Of a stretch of 35,646 bases of DNA, positions 28,747 to 35,646 are shown piece by piece; positions within the stretch are counted from its first letter, which is position 1; every line of letters starts with the position of its first letter. The stretch comes from Ferrovibrio sp. (GTDB lineage Bacteria; Pseudomonadota; Alphaproteobacteria; Ferrovibrionales; Ferrovibrionaceae). The stretch is taken from assembly GCF_017994015.1 (NCBI RefSeq), contig NZ_JAGOLP010000033.1, positions 1 through 35,646 of the forward strand, given 5' to 3'. The notes beneath the pieces were generated by a model, which worked only from the letters and a program-made list of their open reading frames with translations, had not been told where the DNA came from and searched no databases. The position numbers and the translations under genes are program-made.

Positions 28747-29774
28747 GCGGCCTCCTGCATGTCATCAGCCGGCCAGGCCGGCGCCTCGGTGCGGCGCGCG
28801 GCGCGCAGCTTAGCTGAACGCGCCCGCGGATTAATCGCCGCCTCGGCATCACTGGCAGCCAGCGCGCCCTTGTGGATCGGCATGAAGGATGGCTCACGCA
28901 GCACCGTGGCGGCTTCCGGCAGGTGGCGCGACTGGCCGCCGCCCTTGCCGCAGCGGCGATCCAGGAAACGCTTCACCACACGGTCTTCCAGTGAGTGGAA
29001 CGTCACCACCGCCAGCCGGCCGGATGGCTTGAGCAGACGCTCGGCGGCCACCAGGCCACGCTGCAACTCACCCAATTCGTCATTCACATGGATGCGCAGC
29101 GCCTGGAAAGTGCGCGTGGCGGGATGATGCCCGGGCTTGCCGCGCACCACGCGGGCGACAATGCCGGCCAGTTGCAGCGTGCGCTCAATCGGCGCTTCGG
29201 CACGCGCCTTGACGATGGCGCGGGCAATAGCGCGCGAGCGATGCTCCTCGCCATGCAGGTAGATGATATCGGCCAGATCGGCTTCTTCGTAGCCATTGAC
29301 CACATCGGCAGCGCTTTCGCCGCTGCTGGTATCCATGCGCATATCCAGCGGGCCATCCTGCTGGAAGGAAAAGCCGCGCGCGGCCTGATCCAGTTGCATT
29401 GAGGAGACGCCGATATCCAGCGTCACGCCATCCACCTGTTCAATGCCGGCCTCGGCCAGCAAGGCGGTCATGTCGCCAAAGCGGCCGCGCAGCAGGGTGA
29501 AGCGGCCCGGATGCGCAGCCGCCACCCGTTCGGCATGCAGCAAAACACTGGCGTCGCGATCAATGCCATAAACCCGGCAATCCGCCGCCGCCAGCAATGC
29601 ACCGGAATAGCCCCCGGCACCAAACGTCCCGTCCACAAAAACCTCGCCATCGCGCGGCGCCAAAGCCGCGACCACTTCCGCGCAGAGCACCGGAAGATGC
29701 GCAGTCTTTGCGGCAGGATCATGGCTGGCACCAGGACCACGGCCAGAACCGGAACCTGGGGCCATGTCGCGCAT
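28743..29774 (-). CDS. rsmH: 16S rRNA m4C1402 methyltransferase RsmH (MraW)
   Basis: A SAM-dependent methyltransferase modifying N4 of C1402 in the ribosomal decoding site. It has 343 aa from ATG 29774, which shares one base with the mraZ stop (TGATG). ATG at 29765 is an alternative, and the frame open to 29858 lies inside mraZ. Motifs are [13 protein letters not shown], the SAM loop [54 protein letters not shown], and the C-terminal [17 protein letters not shown]. About 24 Gly/Ser/Pro residues before the first motif are poorly conserved in the family. Confidence 0.97.
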   Translation of the reverse strand: MRDMAPGSGSGRGPGASHDPAAKTAHLPVLCAEVVAALAPRDGEVFVDGTFGAGGYSGALLAAADCRVYGIDRDASVLLHAERVAAAHPGRFTLLRGRFGDMTALLAEAGIEQVDGVTLDIGVSSMQLDQAARGFSFQQDGPLDMRMDTSSGESAADVVNGYEEADLADIIYLHGEEHRSRAIARAIVKARAEAPIERTLQLAGIVARVVRGKPGHHPATRTFQALRIHVNDELGELQRGLVAAERLLKPSGRLAVVTFHSLEDRVVKRFLDRRCGKGGGQSRHLPEAATVLREPSFMPIHKGALAASDAEAAINPRARSAKLRAARRTEAPAWPADDMQEAA

Positions 29775-30247
29775 CACGACCGCCCCATCGTTTGCAGTTG
29801 CGCCCTCAGACGCGATTTCGCCGCCGCTTCGCGCTCGGCCCAGGCTTTGGGTTCCCAAATCTGGAAATTGCGGCCACGGCCAACAAACACCGCCTCGCCC
29901 GGCGCCGACAGGCCGGCATGCTCCAGCAAAGCCTGCGACAGCACGATGCGGCCTTCGCCATCAAACTGCGCCTGGGCCAAGGAGGCCAGCAGGGTGTCTT
30001 CCAGGTCGGCACGCTCCGGCGAGAATTCCGGCAGCGCGTTGATGCGGCTGTTCACGCCATCAAGATAGGTATTGCCGCCGGCCACCAGCACGCGCGCCTC
30101 ATAAGTGGCATCAGCCACCCAGTCCGGCCCTAGCAGCACACCACCTTCCGGGCCCTGCTTGGTCAGCACGGCACGAAACGGCGCTGGGACGGAGATACGT
30201 CCCTTCGCGTCGATCCGGTTCCGAAAAGTGGAGAGAAAGCTGTCCAC
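29774..30247 (-). CDS. mraZ: Transcriptional regulator MraZ
   Basis: The first gene of the division and cell wall cluster. MraZ is a ring-forming DNA-binding protein with two SpoVT-AbrB folds; it binds TGGGN-type repeats at its own promoter and controls the cluster. It has 157 aa. The first fold has [17 protein letters not shown] (DxxxR, D13-R17) and the second [22 protein letters not shown]. The start is GTG at 30247 ([10 protein letters not shown]), with GGGGGCG close upstream. Its operator array is directly upstream at 30306-30370. Confidence 0.97.
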   Translation of the reverse strand: MDSFLSTFRNRIDAKGRISVPAPFRAVLTKQGPEGGVLLGPDWVADATYEARVLVAGGNTYLDGVNSRINALPEFSPERADLEDTLLASLAQAQFDGEGRIVLSQALLEHAGLSAPGEAVFVGRGRNFQIWEPKAWAEREAAAKSRLRAQLQTMGRS

Positions 30248-30305
30248 AACGCCCCCAAAAGCGGCCCTGTTGCCGCCCCAAAAACACCGAGGCAGCCGGC
30301 ATGTT

Positions 30306-30370
30306 TGGGATAATATGGGATACCATGGGCTAGGATGGGCGTCAATGGAGAATGGTTGGGCCTATATGGC
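30306..30370. promoter_or_regulatory. MraZ-binding repeat array (TGGGN, 10-bp phased)
   Basis: On the plus strand TGGGA, TGGGA, TGGGC and TGGGC start at 30306, 30316, 30326 and 30336, exactly 10 bp apart. Degenerate continuations follow: TGGAG at 30346, TTGGGC at 30356-30361 and ATGGC at 30366-30370. MraZ is known to bind such direct repeats with 5-nt spacers, in arrays of about three or four. Here the phased pattern extends to six or seven. The array overlaps the core promoter, consistent with autorepression. Confidence 0.85.
30317..30345 (-). promoter_or_regulatory. Candidate core promoter of mraZ and the dcw cluster
   Basis: On the minus strand TTGACG (30345-30340), a 17-nt spacer and TATCCC (30322-30317) predict a start near 30310 and a leader of about 63 nt. 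Both hexamers are interleaved with the MraZ repeats. The -10 is weak, which fits a regulated promoter. Confidence 0.5.
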
Positions 30371-30446
30371 GATTCGGCCTAAGGATTTCCACAACTTGTC
30401 GCCGAATGCTCACCTTTTAGGTTTCTTCATTTGTTCACGTTCTTTC

Positions 30447-30466
30447 GGTGGATAACCGGTGGATAA
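30447..30466 (-). promoter_or_regulatory. Two DnaA-box-like 9-mers upstream of mraZ
   Basis: TTATCCACC occurs twice on the minus strand (30466-30458 and 30455-30447), 11 bp apart, about one helical turn. Each differs from the DnaA box TTATCCACA only at the last base. A weaker relative, ATTTCCACA, lies on the plus strand near 30386-30394. They lie roughly 100 bp upstream of the mraZ promoter and just upstream of the divergent gene. DnaA control is inference. Confidence 0.4.
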
Positions 30467-30484
30467 ATCGGCTGCACGATCGGC

Positions 30485-30513
30485 TTGCCGGGCCTATCCG
30501 TTAACGGTTAAAC
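30485..30513 (+). promoter_or_regulatory. Candidate promoter of the secreted trefoil-like gene
   Basis: TTGCCG (30485-30490), a 17-nt spacer and TTAAAC (30508-30513) place the start at or within a few nt of the ATG at 30521. The message may be leaderless, which would fit the absence of a Shine-Dalgarno site. The spacer and -10 contain the palindrome CCGTTAACGG (30498-30507), a possible operator. Confidence 0.35.
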
Positions 30514-30520
30514 CTGTGGC

Positions 30521-31117
30521 ATGGTTCGATCGCATAAGATTCACCCGCTCTGGTGCCGCCTGGCCGCCAGCCTGCTGATCGCCCTGCTGCTGCTCGGCCC
30601 GGCGCGGCCAGCGCTGGCGCAACTGGGCATGAACGAGTTTCTGCCGCGCCAGGCGCCCGTGCTGAAACGGTTTTCCGTGGTGGCGATCACCGCCAACAAC
30701 CAATGCCTGACCGTTCAGCCCGGCGCCGGCAATGATGTGACCCGGCTGCGCCCGGATGTGCTGCTCAGCTCTTGCGAATTCAGCATCGACAATCAGACCC
30801 AGGGCTATTTCATCAGCCGCACCATCCGCGAGCGGAATCAGATCTTCTTTGCCGCCAATCCGGCCTATTGCCTGGCCATGGACCCGCGCAACCAGCGCTT
30901 GGTGGCGGTGGCTTGCGGCGTGAATGCGGAGATGTTTGCAGCCAATCCGCAATTTTTTGACCTGCGACGGGGCGGCCTGTCGCTGGATACCGATAGCGGC
31001 GAGCGCTGGTGCCTGGATACCCGCGCCCGCGAAGGTTTTTCGCAGCTTTTTGAGCCTTACTTCATCCCCTGCCCGGGGCAGATCGGCGAAGCGTTCATGC
31101 TGCGGGTCAACCGCTAA
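30521..31117 (+). CDS. Secreted protein with three Cys-paired, beta-trefoil-like repeats
   Basis: A 198-aa protein with a Sec signal peptide (hydrophobic about 13-27; likely cleavage ALA|Q after residue 33). The mature part has exactly six Cys in three pairs, and each repeat opens with an aromatic or Gln residue plus CL: QCLTV (C62-C85), YCLAMD (C117-C132), WCLDTR (C164-C184). Threefold CLD...C units resemble ricin-B-type beta-trefoil lectins, with degenerate QxW positions (QGYF, PQFF). A periplasmic or secreted carbohydrate-binding role is an inference; I do not recognise the family. It is divergent from mraZ across a shared regulatory region. Its 3' end overlaps the end of the PepSY gene by 11 nt, tail to tail. 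Confidence 0.75.
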   Translation: MVRSHKIHPLWCRLAASLLIALLLLGPARPALAQLGMNEFLPRQAPVLKRFSVVAITANNQCLTVQPGAGNDVTRLRPDVLLSSCEFSIDNQTQGYFISRTIRERNQIFFAANPAYCLAMDPRNQRLVAVACGVNAEMFAANPQFFDLRRGGLSLDTDSGERWCLDTRAREGFSQLFEPYFIPCPGQIGEAFMLRVNR

Positions 31118-32546
31118 GCTTGCGTTGCAGGCGGCGCCAGCCGATCACCACGCCACTGGCGGAAGCCGCCAGGCCGATCAGCGAAAAGCCCCACAGCACG
31201 ATCTCCCATGTCGGCGGATAATGCCGCAGGAAGGCAAAATCGAAGCTGTGCAGCGCATTGAACCACCAGCGATAGCCGCGACGCGTTGCATCCATGCTGC
31301 CCAGGATGTCGCCGTTGCGCGGATCGATATGGAACCAAGTGGCAGCCGGATCGTCGAAGCCGATGCGCAGCACCGGCAATACGCGCCGATGATGATGCGA
31401 ATACCAATAGGCATCCTCGGCTTGCAGCATTTCTTGCAGCACTGGCCGCGCCATTGGCAGCAATGTGCGGGCAGCGCGCAGCACATGATCCGCTGTCGGG
31501 ACGGAGCTAATCGCCAGCAGGCCCTGTGGCCCGAGATATTGCAACACAGGCTGGCCGCCGAGCCAGCCGAAGCGCAGCTCATGCACACCAGCCTGGGCCG
31601 TCAGCGGCAGCGGAAAATCCAGGCCCGGCGCGGCGGCATAACGCTGCAAGGCCTCTGGCGCCAGATTCCTTGAACTGAACCAGGCATTCGGATTCATCGA
31701 AATCCAGCCGCTGACGATCCAGGCCAGCAGCGTGACGCTGCCAATCAACCCGGCCCAATGATGCCACAGCATCCAGCCGCGATAGGGCGAAAGGCGACCC
31801 CGGGCATAGCGACGACGCAACCGGATACGCTGGATGCCGATCCAGATGCCGCTGGCCGCCACCACGATGCTGATGCCGGAAAGCCACAGCACCACATCGC
31901 GCCAGAGCGGCGCATCGGCCCGCAGCGGGGTGAAATAGATCCAATGCGGAATCGAGCCGAGCCAGTTCCAGAACCGCTCGCGTCGCGTGGTATCCAGCAC
32001 AATCTCGCCGCTGACGGCGGAAACATATAATTCGGTATGTGCGGCATCGTTCAGCGCCAGCACATGCAGCGGCCGGTGCGGATTGAACCGCGCCGTGACA
32101 CTCCACTGGTCGCGCTCAACCGTCTCAACAAACCGGGCCGCCGGAAAACGCATCTGCATAGCCGCCTCGGCCTCGGCGGCGCTGACGTCTTGGATCACCC
32201 GGCCATCGCGCGCCGACAAAGCCAGCGCCGCGCCGCTATAGGGCTGGACACGATAAACCGGCTCGGCGCCGAGCATTTCCAGCCGCAGGCTACGCGGCCA
32301 ATCCTGTTGCCCGACCAGCCGCAAGGCCGCATCCGGGGCCAGTTGCACCGCAGGCCAATCAAGGGCGGGCAGAAAGCCGCGCCGCTCATCCTCGCTCAAG
32401 CCCGGAAAGGCGACATACATCATCACCACGCCGGAAATGAACCAGATCGCAAATAACAGGCAGGTGGCGATGCCGATCCAGCGGTGGATCAGGTAAAGCC
32501 AGCGCAGCAGCCAGCGCGACCCGGAGCGAAGCAAGCGGCGCGACAT
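31107..32546 (-). CDS. PepSY-associated inner-membrane protein
   Basis: A 479-aa polytopic protein of the PepSY-TM type. The N-terminal helix has LYLIHRWIGIATCLLFAIWFISGVVMMY. A periplasmic PepSY-like region follows (about 60-190). Three further helices are VVLWLSGISIVVAASGIWIGI, HHWAGLIGSVTLLAWIVSGWI and, near the end, WEIVLWGFSLIGLAASASGVVIGW. Conserved His occur at the membrane edge (LIHRW, WHHW, ALHSFDF). Relatives are commonly paired with TonB-dependent receptors, and some (FoxB-type) reduce ferric siderophores in the periplasm. ATG at 32546 follows the receptor stop by 2 nt (TGA-CC-ATG), so translation is coupled. The metal handled here is not established. Confidence 0.85.
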   Translation of the reverse strand: MSRRLLRSGSRWLLRWLYLIHRWIGIATCLLFAIWFISGVVMMYVAFPGLSEDERRGFLPALDWPAVQLAPDAALRLVGQQDWPRSLRLEMLGAEPVYRVQPYSGAALALSARDGRVIQDVSAAEAEAAMQMRFPAARFVETVERDQWSVTARFNPHRPLHVLALNDAAHTELYVSAVSGEIVLDTTRRERFWNWLGSIPHWIYFTPLRADAPLWRDVVLWLSGISIVVAASGIWIGIQRIRLRRRYARGRLSPYRGWMLWHHWAGLIGSVTLLAWIVSGWISMNPNAWFSSRNLAPEALQRYAAAPGLDFPLPLTAQAGVHELRFGWLGGQPVLQYLGPQGLLAISSVPTADHVLRAARTLLPMARPVLQEMLQAEDAYWYSHHHRRVLPVLRIGFDDPAATWFHIDPRNGDILGSMDATRRGYRWWFNALHSFDFAFLRHYPPTWEIVLWGFSLIGLAASASGVVIGWRRLQRKLSG

Positions 32547-32548
32547 GG

Positions 32549-34669
32549 TCAAAACTTTATGCTGGTGGTGAGATAAGCCGTGCGCGGCGCCCCCAGCACC
32601 CACTTATCCGCCGACAGGCTCTGACCATACACCTTGTCAAACAGGTTCAGCACCCGCAAGGACACTGTGGCCTTTTCCACCGGCGACCAGGATAGGCCAA
32701 GGTCAGCCAGGAAATAGCCACCCTGCCCCGCCGTATTGGCATCATTGCTGTAAGTATCGCCAACATAGCGCACCGCGCCCAAAGCTTTCCATTCCGGTGC
32801 AAAACGCCAGGTGGCCCACAGATTGGCCACCTGTTCCGGCGTATTGGTTGGCCGCTTGCCAGCATAGGACACGCCGCCAGTCTGGGTGTAATCGTCGTAT
32901 TGCGCTTCCAGTAACGCGGCATTGGCTTCCAGCCGCAGGCTGTCGCTCAGATCATAAGCCGCACTCACTTCAACACCACGCGATGATTGCTGGCCGATCT
33001 GCTCCACCACGGTAGGCGTGGTTGGGTTGCGGGTTTGAAGCTTGTTTTTGGTGATGTGGTAGGCCGCCAAAGTCCATTCGCCGCGCCCGCCGAACACATC
33101 CTGCTTCACGCCAATCTCAAACTGCTCGGCGGTGGAAAGCTCAAGCTGGGTATTGGCCACGGATTGCCCAAGCAGCGAGCCGCCAACCGGGGTGACCGCC
33201 GTGGCATACTGGCCGTAAAACGCTGTGTCACGGTTGAGATTATACACCGCGCCGGCACGCCAGCTGAAGGCGTTGAAGGTTTTTGACACGCTGCTATTCG
33301 CCACCAGATCATCGCGGCTGAAATCAATGCGATCAAAACGCAGGCCGCCGGCCAGCGACCAGCTTTCATTCAACACCAGACGATCTTCCACAAACAGCGA
33401 ATATTGCTGCACGGTGGAAGTATGCCGCGGCAATGTGCCGGCCTGATTGATGAACAGGCCGGCATCGGGATTGTTGGCATCCACCGTGGACGTGCCGCCA
33501 TAGGGCGTGTTGTTGATATGGGTGAAATCGATGCGATTGACATCGAAGCCGACCACGCTCTGGTTTTTCATGCCGGCAATCTGGCTGTCGATGGTGAGAT
33601 CGGTGCGATTCCCGATCTGCTCCTGGTCATGGTAGATTTCGATATAGTCAGTGCGCGTCACCTGGTTGGTGGCCGGATTGAGCAGATAACTTTCCACATC
33701 GCGCCAATGCCGGTTGCTGGTGAAGGTGTAGGCATTATTACGCAGGCGCAGATTGGCTGCGAGCTGCCAATCCATCTTGAACTGAGTCCAGTTGTCGAGA
33801 TAGTCGATATCGCTGTCAGAGACATTGTAGTTTTTCTCGCGCAACGCCTTGTCGAGCTGCTTGTCGCGCAGCGGCGTACCCCAGTATTTCTGCGGATTCT
33901 GATGCCCGGTATCATGCGACAGCGTGAAACTCAGCGTGTCGCTGGCATCCAGCCGCAAGGCGCCGGTAAAGGCCTCGCTGCCATTCTCGCCCATATCAAC
34001 ATAGCCGGCGGATTTGCGCGCATTGGCACCGACATAATATGACAGTTTGCCGCCCAGCGGCCCGGCGCTGCTGGCCGCTGCCCGCCGTGTCAGGTCGCTG
34101 CCCAGTTCCAGCAGCAATTCATGCTCGGTTTCCAACGGATTGGGTTTTTTCGACACCACATTGACCACGCCGCCAATGGCGCCTTCGCCATACAATACCG
34201 AAGCCGGGCCACGCAGGATTTCCACCCGATCAACCGACCAGGTATCAAACGGAAACGATACCGTGCCGGAAGCAACATAGAGCCGGGTGCCATCATAAAG
34301 CTGCATCACCGAACCATGGCCGCTGAAACCGCGCGCCACCAGGCTGCTGCCGCCATTGCCGGCTGCGGCATTGGAGGTGAAGCCGGTGGCGCGCTGTGCC
34401 ACTTCATTCACGCTGGCATAGCCGCGCTCGCGCAAGGTGGCGGCCGAAATCGTTTCCACCGCCGCTGCGGTTTCCTTTGGTGTCAGATCAAGCCGACTGC
34501 CAGTACTGGCCGGCAGGTTGAGGTGCAACCCGCTTTCCTCGGCTTCCAGGCTGCCGCCGACCGACAGGGTGGGCAATTGGATTGTTGCGGCCTGCTGCGC
34601 CTTGGTCGGCGACAGGCTGGCAAACAGGGCAACGCTGCCCAGCAGCGTGGCAAGAAGTGGCTTAGACAT
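32549..34669 (-). CDS. TonB-dependent outer-membrane receptor, siderophore-receptor-like
   Basis: A 706-aa receptor with a signal peptide cleaved near SPTKA|QQ and a candidate TonB box in LPTLSV. The plug domain is about residues 60-180 (ETISAATLRERGYASVNEVAQRA, DRVEILRGPASVLYGEGAIGGVVNVVSK). A 22-strand barrel ends in a C-terminal Phe (TAYLTTSIKF). ATG at 34669 is supported by GGGGA 8 nt upstream; an upstream TTG adds five residues that overlap that site. Sequence character and length are closer to FhuA/FoxA-like siderophore receptors than to the ~600 aa BtuB. Yet a cobalamin riboswitch lies upstream and a Zur-like palindrome 60 bp before the start. The substrate could be a cobalamin, a siderophore or another metallophore. 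Confidence 0.92.
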   Translation of the reverse strand: MSKPLLATLLGSVALFASLSPTKAQQAATIQLPTLSVGGSLEAEESGLHLNLPASTGSRLDLTPKETAAAVETISAATLRERGYASVNEVAQRATGFTSNAAAGNGGSSLVARGFSGHGSVMQLYDGTRLYVASGTVSFPFDTWSVDRVEILRGPASVLYGEGAIGGVVNVVSKKPNPLETEHELLLELGSDLTRRAAASSAGPLGGKLSYYVGANARKSAGYVDMGENGSEAFTGALRLDASDTLSFTLSHDTGHQNPQKYWGTPLRDKQLDKALREKNYNVSDSDIDYLDNWTQFKMDWQLAANLRLRNNAYTFTSNRHWRDVESYLLNPATNQVTRTDYIEIYHDQEQIGNRTDLTIDSQIAGMKNQSVVGFDVNRIDFTHINNTPYGGTSTVDANNPDAGLFINQAGTLPRHTSTVQQYSLFVEDRLVLNESWSLAGGLRFDRIDFSRDDLVANSSVSKTFNAFSWRAGAVYNLNRDTAFYGQYATAVTPVGGSLLGQSVANTQLELSTAEQFEIGVKQDVFGGRGEWTLAAYHITKNKLQTRNPTTPTVVEQIGQQSSRGVEVSAAYDLSDSLRLEANAALLEAQYDDYTQTGGVSYAGKRPTNTPEQVANLWATWRFAPEWKALGAVRYVGDTYSNDANTAGQGGYFLADLGLSWSPVEKATVSLRVLNLFDKVYGQSLSADKWVLGAPRTAYLTTSIKF

Positions 34670-34729
34670 GGTGAATATCCCCAAACAGGCAGCAAATGGC
34701 TTAGCCGCACTGCCAATGTAACGACGATT

Positions 34730-34753
34730 TATGTTATGTTATAACATAACATA
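34730..34753. promoter_or_regulatory. Perfect 24-bp palindrome, Zur-box-like operator
   Basis: Two 12-nt arms, TATGTTATGTTA and TAACATAACATA, form a perfect inverted repeat without a spacer. The core TGTTATAACA inside a wider GTTAT/ATAAC repeat resembles proteobacterial Zur operators (GTTAT...ATAAC). It covers the spacer and -10 of a candidate promoter and lies 60 bp upstream of the receptor ATG, as expected for a repressor site. The Zur assignment is by consensus from memory. Another dyad-binding regulator is possible. Confidence 0.6.
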
Positions 34754-34760
34754 TTGGCAA
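34731..34760 (-). promoter_or_regulatory. Candidate proximal promoter of the TonB receptor gene
   Basis: On the minus strand TTGCCA (34760-34755), an 18-nt spacer and TAACAT (34736-34731). The palindrome overlaps the spacer and the -10. Transcripts from here would begin downstream of the cobalamin riboswitch and so escape it. Confidence 0.45.
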
Positions 34761-34884
34761 TAGGACTATCCGGCTCTTTGCCTGGATAGCTGCCAATGAA
34801 TTGGAAGCCGTTTGGGGGAAAACCTGGCGAGCGGATGCAACGCCGGCAAAAAAGCGATAGGGAAAAACATGGGCAAGGCCCCTT

Positions 34885-34905
34885 GGCAACGTGTGGCACG
34901 TCACC
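34885..34905 (-). other. Hairpin in the leader between riboswitch and receptor gene
   Basis: Minus-strand RNA GGUGACGUG pairs with CACGUUGCC over nine positions (two G-U) around a 3-nt loop. T-runs follow further on (TTTTT at 34867-34863, TTTTTT at 34855-34850), but none directly abuts the stem. It may be part of the riboswitch expression platform. The terminator/antiterminator pair could not be resolved by eye. Confidence 0.35.
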
Positions 34906-34990
34906 GCGCAACGGCGCCTGCCGGCCAATCTGCCGGTCAAGACCACCCATCGGAACACCCTGCCCGATGCTTGCGCGTGTGACCACGGCT

Positions 34991-35156
34991 GACGGCAGGT
35001 CTCCTGGCTCACGGGTCGCCATTTTTCGCCGCCTTCCCAGCGCCTGAGCACCAGTGGCATAGTTGACGAAAAACTCTCCGCTTACAGTTGCAGGGGCAGC
35101 TACGGCTTAGGGTTTCCCCGCACCGTATTCCCAATTAGGCCCAGATGGGCACCGTC
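34991..35156 (-). ncRNA. Cobalamin (adenosylcobalamin) riboswitch
   Basis: Read on the minus strand, all landmarks are in order. The P1 5' strand is GACGG (35156-35152), followed by GGTGCGGGGAAACCC, then GCTGCCCCTGCAACTGTAAGC and ATGCCACTGG. GGGAAGGCGGCGA comes next, then the B12 box AGCCAGGAGACCTGCCGTC (35009-34991), whose CCGTC closes P1. The aptamer spans 166 nt. The only downstream gene on this strand is the TonB receptor, about 320 nt away, so the riboswitch should lower its distal transcription or expression when cobalamin is plentiful. A translational switch at the ATG is unlikely at that distance. Confidence 0.95.
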
Positions 35157-35163
35157 GGGATAC

Positions 35164-35193
35164 AGCCTAAAGACGCAGAGGCGCACCTGTCAA
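35164..35193 (-). promoter_or_regulatory. Promoter of the riboswitch-led transcript
   Basis: On the minus strand a perfect TTGACA (35193-35188), an 18-nt spacer and TAGGCT (35169-35164). The predicted start (about 35157) coincides with the first base of the riboswitch P1 stem, which supports the call. It lies in the 60-nt gap after rnpB. Confidence 0.6.
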
Positions 35194-35217
35194 TCAGTCT
35201 CAACTGCGAAAACGATT

Positions 35218-35620
35218 GGTGCCAGACAGCCTGTAAGCCGGGTTCTGTCCGCCCACTTGCGTGAGTTGGACGGCTATTCCTCTGGGACATCCGTTACCGG
35301 ATGCCTCGCGCGACCGACCCGGATGGCAGGCCGGAAACCGCCTCGCCTGCTCGGGGCAGGCTGCCATCCCTATTTGGTCTTGCTCCCGGTGGGGTTTGCC
35401 ATGCCGCTGCTGTTACCAGAAGCGCGGTGCGCTCTTACCGCACCTTTTCACCCTTGCCGCCGGCCTTGCGGGCGGTGGCGGTCTGTTTTCTGTGGCACTG
35501 TCCCTGGGGTCGCCCCCGCCGGCGTTACCCGGCACCGTGTATCCGTGGAGCCCGGACTTTCCTCGACACCCCTTGCCCAAGGGCAAACAGGGTGCCGCAG
35601 CCGTCCAGCCATCTGGCACC
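35218..35620 (-). ncRNA. rnpB: RNase P RNA, bacterial class A
   Basis: The catalytic RNA of RNase P, which matures tRNA 5' ends. On the minus strand the 5' part holds the hallmark GAGGAAAGTCCGGGCTCC (conserved region I, near 35575-35557), and the 3' part holds GGACAGAACCCGGCTTACAG. The ends pair as P1: GGTGCCAGA at 35620-35612 with TCTGGCACC at 35226-35218. This gives a complete molecule of about 403 nt. A -10-like TATTGC lies 7 nt before the 5' end, and its -35 would be outside the window. No clear terminator was found downstream. Short open frames in this stretch are not genes. Confidence 0.95.
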
Positions 35621-35646
35621 GGGGCGAGCAATAGGGCTTAGCGCCG

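Noticed and set aside
30498..30513. CtrA-type site in GTTAACGGTTAAAC
   Set aside because: CtrA needs TTAA-N7-TTAA; here the spacing is 3. Kept only as a small palindrome.
34729..35060. Minus-strand open frames of 97-108 codons in the leader of the TonB receptor gene
   Set aside because: They start within the riboswitch and lack a ribosome binding site or recognisable sequence. Coding is unlikely.
35257..35641. Open frames of 125-126 codons at the right end
   Set aside because: They lie within RNase P RNA, whose conserved core and P1 pairing are clear.

Overview
The window is a chromosomal backbone segment from a GC-rich alphaproteobacterium. The evidence is the gene order, the FtsZ C-terminal peptide [13 protein letters not shown] with a long Pro/Gln/Ala linker, paired DUF1127 genes, and an lpxC-bamD-recN-ligA block joined to the division cluster. 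A Rhodospirillales-like relative is plausible, but I cannot name a genus from sequence alone.

Layout. Positions 1-267 hold the 3' end of prmA (+). Two DUF1127 small-protein genes follow on the minus strand (303-866 and 1240-1611). The second has an unusual repeat-containing 3' untranslated region, an anti-Shine-Dalgarno-like CU tract and a strong terminator. A three-domain aminopeptidase P gene (1777-3789, +) meets a minus-strand operon end to end. That strand then runs almost unbroken from mraZ (30247) down to an exonuclease gene (3805). In transcription order it is mraZ-rsmH-ftsL-ftsI-murE-murF-mraY-murD-ftsW-murG-murC-murB-ddl-ftsQ-ftsA-ftsZ (the complete division and cell wall cluster), then lpxC, bamD, recN, ligA and a DEDDh exonuclease. 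Many of the junctions are 1-4 nt start/stop overlaps, so translation is probably coupled. The run is interrupted once, by a plus-strand XRE regulator (9800-10204) between lpxC and bamD, and terminators separate it from lpxC.

The mraZ promoter region (30248-30520) is dense. A core promoter is embedded in a 10-bp-phased array of TGGGN MraZ repeats. Two DnaA-box-like 9-mers lie farther upstream, and the divergent gene (30521-31117) encodes a secreted protein with three Cys-paired, beta-trefoil-like repeats.

The right end carries an outer-membrane metal or metallophore uptake module on the minus strand: a TonB-dependent receptor (32549-34669) coupled to a PepSY inner-membrane protein (31107-32546). 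Its leader contains a complete cobalamin riboswitch (34991-35156) with its own promoter. About 240 nt further down there is a perfect 24-bp AT-rich palindrome resembling a Zur box, overlapping a second, proximal promoter. RNase P RNA (35218-35620, minus) lies immediately upstream. No insertion sequence, prophage, CRISPR array or tRNA was seen. The most unusual signals are the two-layer control of the TonB/PepSY module and the sRNA-like 3' UTR of the second DUF1127 gene.
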